Below are positions 7,649-11,287 of a stretch of 11,287 bases of DNA, in pieces. Below the pieces are notes generated by a model, which made no database searches, had not been told where the DNA came from, and saw nothing but the letters and a program-made list of their open reading frames with translations. The translations under genes were made by a program, and so were the position numbers. Source of the DNA: S15-B10 sp045569115 (GTDB taxonomy: Bacteria; Fidelibacterota; Marinisomatia; Marinisomatales; S15-B10); the NCBI GenBank assembly GCA_045569115.1, contig JBJKZS010000024.1, forward strand, positions 1 to 11,287. Reading direction: 5' to 3'. How positions within the stretch are numbered: position 1 is the stretch's first letter; each line of letters opens with the position of its first letter.

Positions 7649-8584
7649 CTACTTAACGGATCTTTTTTTCCTTAATAGATATTCAGTATTTCGCAATCTA
7701 CCTTTCTCGTAAAATTCAACTTTCTGAAGCTCTTTGTCTTCGGTCCAATATTTCCATGGACCAATTCTTGCTCCACCTATGAAGTGACCTTCATTTTTTA
7801 ATGAGCCGTTAGAATACCATTCTTTTGCTAAACCATCGGGTCGTCCATTGGAAAGAGTTGTTTCTCCGCGCTTATTTCCATTGGGGTACCACATAATCCA
7901 TGTTCCATCGCGAGCACCTTTAGCATAAAACCCCTTTTTCTTCAAGTTACCATTTTCAAACCATTCAATTTGATCTCCATCGGGTCGCCCATTGACCAAT
8001 TTTACTTCACCTTGCTTTTTCCCATTATCCCACCATCTGAGCCATAAACCTTCCATCGTATTTTTATTCCACGCTCCTTTGGATTTCAGCTGACCATTAC
8101 GATGCCATTCAATTTGAATCCCATCTTTCAGATCCGAGCGATAATGAAGAGTCCTTTTCTTCTTGCCATTCTTATGCCATTCGATGTGCTTACCTTCTTT
8201 TTTACCAGAAATAAACTTTGATTTTTTCTTGAGTTTTCCTGTTTGGTAAAATTCTTTCTGCTTTCCATGTAATAACCCATTTTTATATTTGAGCTGAAGT
8301 TGAGGAGAACCATCCTCATACCAAACCTGCATTTTTCCAGAAGCTAACCCGTTTTTTAATTTCACTCTACTTTTCAACTGACCATTCTTATGCCATTCTT
8401 CCTTGACATTATTCGTTTGGAGATCAGTTAAATTATCTTTGGTAGTTTCTTCCTGACTAATTGGTTTAAGAGAAGAATAAAGTGTAATGCCTTGTGACAA
8501 AACAAGTCCAGGATATACTAATACTGATAGGGCTAAAACTGTTAACTTTAAAATAATTACTGATTCACAAATAAATTTCTTCAT
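7649..8584 (-). CDS. Secreted MORN_2 / YwqK-type repeat protein, ten 24-residue repeats
   Basis: A 311-residue protein with a signal peptide (hydrophobic about 8-30, likely cleavage near VLSQG), then a short linker and a solenoid of ten repeats covering residues 62-300. An aromatic residue falls at exactly 24-residue steps: W64, W88, F112, W136, W160, W184, W208, W232, W256 and W280. The core pattern is W-(H/Y/F)-x-N-G-x-L-K followed by a basic strand and a G-x-x-x-G turn, as in the MORN_2 family that databases often label YwqK antitoxin. That toxin-antitoxin label should not be taken as function: no toxin gene is adjacent, and this protein appears exported. It is strongly basic. Units 6 and 8 share NGRPDG while 7 and 9 share a GAR-x-G turn, so the later repeats arose as pairs. 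The ATG at 8584 has only a weak ribosome site. It is convergent with the FG-GAP gene and divergent from the oxidoreductase. Confidence 0.92.
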   Translation of the reverse strand: MKKFICESVIILKLTVLALSVLVYPGLVLSQGITLYSSLKPISQEETTKDNLTDLQTNNVKEEWHKNGQLKSRVKLKNGLASGKMQVWYEDGSPQLQLKYKNGLLHGKQKEFYQTGKLKKKSKFISGKKEGKHIEWHKNGKKKRTLHYRSDLKDGIQIEWHRNGQLKSKGAWNKNTMEGLWLRWWDNGKKQGEVKLVNGRPDGDQIEWFENGNLKKKGFYAKGARDGTWIMWYPNGNKRGETTLSNGRPDGLAKEWYSNGSLKNEGHFIGGARIGPWKYWTEDKELQKVEFYEKGRLRNTEYLLRKKRSVK

Positions 8585-8757
8585 TTTTCTAATTGTTCAT
8601 TTAAGTATTGATTTAATGCGTAATTTTATGATTCTTTTGCTACATTAAATATTAATTATAATATTTAAGAGACAAAAAAAGGTTCCAAAAAAAGTTTATC
8701 TTTTGAAAAAAAGGAGCAGGGGTTCAATATTCCTCTTAAGTTAAATAAATATGTTCA
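8585..8757. promoter_or_regulatory. Divergent intergenic promoter region between the MORN gene and the oxidoreductase
   Basis: A 173-bp, very AT-rich gap. Perfect TATAAT hexamers occur on both strands within the same few bases (plus 8657-8662; minus 8660-8655), so back-to-back -10 elements are possible, but no convincing -35 box stands 16-18 nt from either. AAAAGGAG at about 8709-8715 looks like a ribosome site but no start codon follows at a useful distance. Promoter placement is tentative. Confidence 0.4.
8645..8668. repeat. Perfect 10-bp inverted repeat, AT-only, 4-nt spacer
   Basis: TTAAATATTA (8645-8654) and TAATATTTAA (8659-8668) are exact reverse complements around ATTA. The element contains the two opposed TATAAT hexamers. 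Because it holds only A and T in an AT-rich gap, its symmetry is weak evidence for an operator. Confidence 0.35.
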
Positions 8758-8759
8758 AT

Positions 8760-8764
8760 GGAGA
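8760..8764 (+). promoter_or_regulatory. Ribosome binding site that fixes the oxidoreductase start at 8770
   Basis: GGAGA lies inside the first codons that would be read from the ATG at 8758, and stands 6 nt before the ATG at 8770. Nothing like a Shine-Dalgarno sequence precedes 8758 at the right distance. The 8770 start is therefore preferred, and it also places the Rossmann glycine motif at the usual distance from the N-terminus. Confidence 0.6.
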
Positions 8765-8769
8765 CCTTG

Positions 8770-9939
8770 ATGAAACGTAAAATTAAAATGGGTATGGTTG
8801 GTGGTGGACAGGGTGCTTTTATAGGGCCGGTTCATTTAATGGCAGCTCAACTAGATAATCAGATTGAATTAGTCTGCGGAGCCTTTAGCTCAGATCCTGT
8901 AAAGTCAAAACAATCGGGTGAAGCATATTTTTTACCAGCAAATAGAACTTATGGAAGTTATGAGGAGATGTTTAAAGCTGAGTCAGATCTTCCAATAGGT
9001 GAAAGAATGGATTTTGTTACTATAGTTACTCCTAATCACATGCATTTTCCAGTACAAAAAATGGCTTTAGAAAATGGCTTTAATGTTATGAGCGATAAGC
9101 CTATGTGCTTTAATCTAAGCGAGGCTGAACAGTTGGTCGACATTGTAAAAAAGTCTGGATTACTATTTGGACTTACGCACAATTATACTGGCTATCCTAT
9201 GGTGAAAGAGGCTAAACACAGGATTAGTAATGGAGATCTTGGGAAAATAAGAAAGATTATTGTAGAATATTCTCAAGGTTGGCTTGCAACTTTTCTTGAA
9301 AATGAAGATCAAAAACAGGCATCATGGCGGACGGATCCTAATAGAGCTGGCTCATCGTGTTGTATTGGGGATATTGGTACGCATGCGGAGAACCTTGCTG
9401 AATATATTACTGGCCTAAAGATTGAAGAAATTTGTTGCGAATTCACAACTTTTGTTGATGGGCGTAATCTTGAAGATGATGCAAATTTGTTAGTTAAATA
9501 TGACAATGGTGCCAGAGGAATCTTGTACTCTAGTCAGATCTCAGTTGATGAAGAGAACCGTCTTAGTATAAGGGTATATGGAGAAAAGGGAGGACTTGAA
9601 TGGGATCAGCAGGAACCTAACACCTTAGTCCTAAAACATATTGATAGGCCAAGAGAGATTATAAGAGCTGGAGCAAATTACAGTGATCGTTTATCATCTC
9701 AGGGTGTATCAGCTGCAAGACTTCCAGCGGGTCATCCTGAGGGTTATATAGAAGCCTTTGCCGTCCTCTACAGGAATTTTGCTTCAGCTTTACATGCTAA
9801 GCTTGAAGGCCTTCCGCCTAGTGAAGCATCTTTAGACTTTCCAGGAGTTGATGATGGTTTAAGGGGCATGTCATTTATTGATGCATGTGTTCGATCCTCT
9901 GAGGCTGGGGCACAATGGGTATCTCCAAAATTTCCATAA
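8770..9939 (+). CDS. Gfo/Idh/MocA-family NAD(P)-dependent oxidoreductase
   Basis: With the start at 8770 the protein has 389 residues, cytoplasmic, with no signal peptide. The N-terminal Rossmann fold shows MGMVGGGQGAFIG (7-19, dinucleotide-binding glycines) and TIVTPNHMHFP (84-94). DKP at 109-111 is a variant of the family's EKP, with the catalytic Lys retained. The C-terminal domain carries GDIGTHAENLAEY (200-212), where Asp201 and His205 are the expected catalytic pair, and ends in a DDGLRGMSFIDACVRSS block. Members oxidise or reduce hydroxyls of sugars, inositols or sugar acids; the substrate cannot be told from sequence. An alternative ATG at 8758 would add four residues. Only 35 nt separate it from the epimerase gene downstream. 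Oxidoreductase/epimerase pairs of this kind are common and usually act on one sugar in sequence, so a shared pathway is likely. Confidence 0.93.
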   Translation: MKRKIKMGMVGGGQGAFIGPVHLMAAQLDNQIELVCGAFSSDPVKSKQSGEAYFLPANRTYGSYEEMFKAESDLPIGERMDFVTIVTPNHMHFPVQKMALENGFNVMSDKPMCFNLSEAEQLVDIVKKSGLLFGLTHNYTGYPMVKEAKHRISNGDLGKIRKIIVEYSQGWLATFLENEDQKQASWRTDPNRAGSSCCIGDIGTHAENLAEYITGLKIEEICCEFTTFVDGRNLEDDANLLVKYDNGARGILYSSQISVDEENRLSIRVYGEKGGLEWDQQEPNTLVLKHIDRPREIIRAGANYSDRLSSQGVSAARLPAGHPEGYIEAFAVLYRNFASALHAKLEGLPPSEASLDFPGVDDGLRGMSFIDACVRSSEAGAQWVSPKFP

Positions 9940-9974
9940 ATTTTTTTGCTTGATAATACAAGGAGTTAGAAAAA

Positions 9975-10433
9975 ATGAGCAGAGCTGTTACACTTTTTAC
10001 TGGCCAATGGGCTGATTTATCACTGGAAGAACTTTGCGTGAAGGCAAAAGGATTTGGTTATGATGGCCTTGAGCTTGCATGCTGGGGAGATCATTTTGAG
10101 ATTGAAAAGGCGGATCAGTCTTATTGTGATCAGAAAAGAGAACTTCTTGCTAAGCATGATCTCCAACTATTTTCGATTGCAAATCATTTGGTGGGTCAGG
10201 CTGTTTGTGATAAAGTTGATATTAGACATAAAAATATTCTACCAGAGTATGTTTATGGTGATGGAAATCCAGAGGATGTCCAAAAGCGTGCCGCGGATGA
10301 AATGATTAAAACCGCTGAAGCTGCAAAAAGGTTAGGAGTAAATATCGTTAATGGTTTTACAGGCAGTAGTATATGGCATCTCATATATGCTTTTCCACCA
10401 ATGATTCCTGAAATGATTGATGAAGGGCTTTAA
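9975..10433 (+). CDS. Sugar phosphate isomerase/epimerase (xylose isomerase-like TIM barrel), N-terminal fragment of a frameshifted gene
   Basis: The first 152 residues of a TIM-barrel protein of the AP endonuclease family 2 / xylose isomerase-like type. It starts with MSRAVTLFTGQWADLSLEELC, has GYDGLELACWGDHFE (28-42), a central SIANHLVGQ (67-75) and GVNIVNGFTGSSIWHL (121-136), and then stops at TAA 10431-10433. It covers only the first strands of the barrel and lacks the metal ligands, so it should not be active alone. Ribosome site AGGAG (9961-9965) is 9 nt before the ATG. The rest of the same protein continues at once in the +1 frame (next entry): the reading EMIDEG is followed in the other frame by FNDFARRW, which together rebuild a seamless protein of about 330 residues spanning 9975-10968. 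The gene is therefore one gene split by a single base, not two genes. Confidence 0.9.
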   Translation: MSRAVTLFTGQWADLSLEELCVKAKGFGYDGLELACWGDHFEIEKADQSYCDQKRELLAKHDLQLFSIANHLVGQAVCDKVDIRHKNILPEYVYGDGNPEDVQKRAADEMIKTAEAAKRLGVNIVNGFTGSSIWHLIYAFPPMIPEMIDEGL

Positions 10434-10968
10434 TGATTTTGCTAGAAGATGGCTACCAATTTTGGATGCTTTTAAAGAAAATGGTATTCGGTTTGGCTTA
10501 GAAGTTCATCCTACAGAGATTGCATTTGATATTGTTACAGCTGAAAGAGCAGTTAACGCCCTTAATGGTCATGAGGCTTTTGGTTTTAATTATGACCCAA
10601 GTCACTTAGGATATCAAGGGGTTGATTATGTCCATTTTATCAGAAAATTTTCTGATAAAATTTTTCATGTTCACCTTAAGGACGTGGCTTGGACTACCAA
10701 CCAAATTGAATCGGGTGTATTTGGAAGTTATCTTGATTTTGGTGATAGCAGTAGATTCTGGAATTTCAGATCACTTGGTCGGGGTAATATTGATTTTGAG
10801 GAAATAATTAGAGCCTTGAATGACATTAAATATACTGGACCTCTATCAATTGAGTGGGAAGACAGCGGTATGAACCGTGAAACTGGTGCATCAGAATCTG
10901 TTGCTTTTGCAAAGGGTGTTGACTTTGAAACATCTGACTTAGCTTTTGATTCATCTTTTGCGGAATAG
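10420..10968 (+). CDS. Sugar phosphate isomerase/epimerase, C-terminal fragment of the same frameshifted gene
   Basis: About 180 residues in the +1 frame that carry the catalytic part of the barrel. Four probable metal ligands typical of D-tagatose-3-epimerase/xylose isomerase-like enzymes are all here: Glu in GLEVHP, Asp in NYDPSH, His in HVHLKD and Glu in SIEWEDSG. The ending (DFGDSSRFWNF, RSLGRGNIDFEEIIRALND) also matches the family, so the downstream frame is well preserved and has no further stop. This points to a very recent break or a sequence error. The 10420 boundary is only the first ATG in this frame; it overlaps the N-terminal fragment by 14 nt and has no good ribosome site, so separate translation is doubtful. 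The enzyme would isomerise or epimerise a keto-sugar, probably together with the upstream oxidoreductase. Confidence 0.88.
   Translation: MKGFNDFARRWLPILDAFKENGIRFGLEVHPTEIAFDIVTAERAVNALNGHEAFGFNYDPSHLGYQGVDYVHFIRKFSDKIFHVHLKDVAWTTNQIESGVFGSYLDFGDSSRFWNFRSLGRGNIDFEEIIRALNDIKYTGPLSIEWEDSGMNRETGASESVAFAKGVDFETSDLAFDSSFAE
10423..10436 (+). other. Frameshift junction: extra base in a GGG run next to a CTT TAA sequence
   Basis: In the upstream frame the codons read GAA GGG CTT TAA. Removing one G gives GAA GGC TTT AAT GAT (E-G-F-N-D), which restores the continuous family sequence. So the gene has one base too many, most simply in the GGG at 10425-10427. Alternatively a ribosome slipping +1 on CTT-T would also enter the downstream frame, as happens at CTT TGA in prfB. 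An indel is the simpler reading. Confidence 0.8.
10634..10661. repeat. Perfect 28-bp palindrome inside the epimerase gene
   Basis: ATTTTATCAGAAAA (10634-10647) is followed directly by its exact reverse complement TTTTCTGATAAAAT (10648-10661). The next bases are TTTTC, so the RNA would form a long AT-rich hairpin followed by a short U-run. It encodes part of HFIRKFSDKIF, a segment conserved in the family, so it lies within intact coding sequence. Confidence 0.75.
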
Positions 10969-11090
10969 AAAAGAGATTAGAATCCTTTGGGATGCAATCT
11001 AGTATTACTAAAGGATATGGATGATCAGAATATACTAGATCATTACTCTTATGCTTTCAAAACTTCATGATGCTATGTCGACTTCAGAAT
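10969..11090. other. Non-coding stretch after the epimerase gene
   Basis: About 120 bases with stops in all plus frames and no intact gene, tRNA or strong terminator that I can see. A short ATCC-TTTG-GGAT hairpin at about 10981-10993 lacks a T-run. One plus frame reads GCNLVLLKDMDDQN (about 10993-11034) before running into stops, which might be decayed coding sequence belonging with the remnant downstream, but this is weak. Confidence 0.3.
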
Positions 11091-11128
11091 TTAGAGATTT
11101 AATTCAATATTTATCGGAGTTGCAATAA
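11051..11128 (+). pseudogene. Possible 3'-end remnant of a haem-binding (cytochrome c-like) domain gene
   Basis: The 25 codons to TAA (11126-11128) read MLSKLHDAMSTSEF then RDLIQYLSELQ. The form MP-x-L...MS-x-x-EF-x-DLI-x-YL-x-x-L is the usual C-terminal end of planctomycete-type haem-binding domains and many c-type cytochromes. Here the usual Met-Pro is Met-Leu, no CxxCH is present, and stops (for example TAG 11036-11038) close the frame just upstream. It could be the decayed end of a lost gene, or chance. It overlaps the end of the minus-strand GH32 reading frame by 38 bases. Confidence 0.25.
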
Positions 11129-11287
11129 TTTGGTTTACCATTGATTTGTTGGTTGACATATCCCATACTCTCAAGTTATTTATAAAGCTCAAACCACCAC
11201 TAGAGAAGACCTCGATTCCGCGACTATCTGAGCGAGTAGGATAGACCCGTTGGGTTATACATTGGCGCCCATTCGCGAATATTTCAA
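11091..11287 (-). CDS. Glycoside hydrolase family 32, C-terminal end of a second enzyme; 5' part beyond the right edge
   Basis: Reading the minus strand from the edge, 64 codons lead to TAA at 11093-11091. The peptide begins EIFANGRQCITQRVYPTRSD and continues SRGIEVFSSGG and LRVWDM. This is the end of the GH32 C-terminal beta-sandwich, where E-x-F-x-NGR, the T-x-R-x-YPTR segment, F-S-x-GG and the final W-x-M are all standard. It is a different gene from the partial GH32 at the left edge, since the two lie 10 kb apart on the same strand, although they could be paralogues. After WDMSTN, where such proteins usually end, about 18 further residues follow without family similarity. The coding region at 11200-11287 is nearer 48% GC, higher than the rest of the window. 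The catalytic domain is not visible, so activity cannot be judged. Confidence 0.8.
   Translation of the reverse strand, partial: EIFANGRQCITQRVYPTRSDSRGIEVFSSGGLSFINNLRVWDMSTNKSMVNQIIATPINIELNL

Noticed and set aside
7649..8584. MORN/YwqK protein as the antitoxin of a toxin-antitoxin system
   Set aside because: It has a signal peptide and no small toxin-like gene is next to it; the antitoxin label comes from database naming of the repeat family.
10417..10968. C-terminal epimerase half as an independent gene starting at TTG 10417
   Set aside because: It would lack half of the TIM barrel, has no ribosome site at the right spacing, and its sequence continues the upstream fragment exactly.
1..11287. 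CRISPR array, tRNA/rRNA genes, transposase or integrase, or a defence system
   Set aside because: No regularly spaced direct repeats, no cloverleaf or rRNA-like sequence, and no recombinase motifs were seen on either strand.

Overview
The window is AT-rich DNA (roughly 37% GC by eye) with gene content typical of a marine, polysaccharide-degrading Gram-negative bacterium. The evidence is a secreted formylglycine sulfatase, family GH32 glycosidase pieces at both edges, two ThuA-fold proteins, a CRTAC1-type FG-GAP/UnbV lipoprotein, a GWxTD-domain protein, and a Gfo/Idh/MocA dehydrogenase followed by a TIM-barrel sugar epimerase. GWxTD proteins are known mainly from the FCB group and relatives (Marinimicrobia/SAR406, Ignavibacteria, Gemmatimonadetes). 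ThuA, sulfatase and CRTAC1 gene sets are also common in Planctomycetes and Verrucomicrobia. A low-GC marine FCB lineage such as Marinimicrobia is my best guess, but this is inference.

Layout. (1) Positions 1-3704, minus strand: GWxTD protein, then a sulfatase lipoprotein (TTG start), then the N-terminal 234 residues of a GH32 enzyme that leaves the left edge. (2) Positions 3705-3835: divergent promoter region with an inverted repeat. (3) Positions 3836-7625, plus strand: a tight three-gene operon of ThuA-like lipoprotein, canonical ThuA-domain protein and FG-GAP/UnbV lipoprotein. It ends in a hairpin that looks bidirectional. (4) Positions 7649-8584, minus strand: a secreted protein built from ten 24-residue MORN/YwqK-type repeats. 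(5) Positions 8585-8769: a second divergent AT-rich regulatory region. (6) Positions 8770-10968, plus strand: Gfo/Idh/MocA oxidoreductase, then a sugar phosphate isomerase/epimerase gene broken by a one-base frameshift at about 10425-10433. (7) Positions 10969-11287: no intact gene except the last 64 codons of a second GH32 enzyme on the minus strand, entering from the right edge. A possible remnant of another gene's 3' end lies on the plus strand at 11051-11128.

How it may work together (inference): secreted or lipid-anchored GH32 and sulfatase enzymes could trim a sulfated, fructose- or other furanose-containing glycan at the cell surface. The ThuA proteins and the oxidoreductase/epimerase pair could then process released or rare sugars. 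No transporter, TonB-dependent receptor, sugar-binding protein, sulfatase-maturing enzyme or regulator is visible, so the pathway is incomplete within this window.

Points most worth a second look are the frameshifted epimerase gene, whose break falls on a CTT TAA sequence resembling the prfB +1 frameshift site; a perfect 28-bp palindrome inside the same gene; the odd right-hand end, where a GC-richer GH32 tail overlaps an antisense gene remnant; and the exact 24-residue periodicity of the MORN protein. I did not find a clearly new defence or mobile system.
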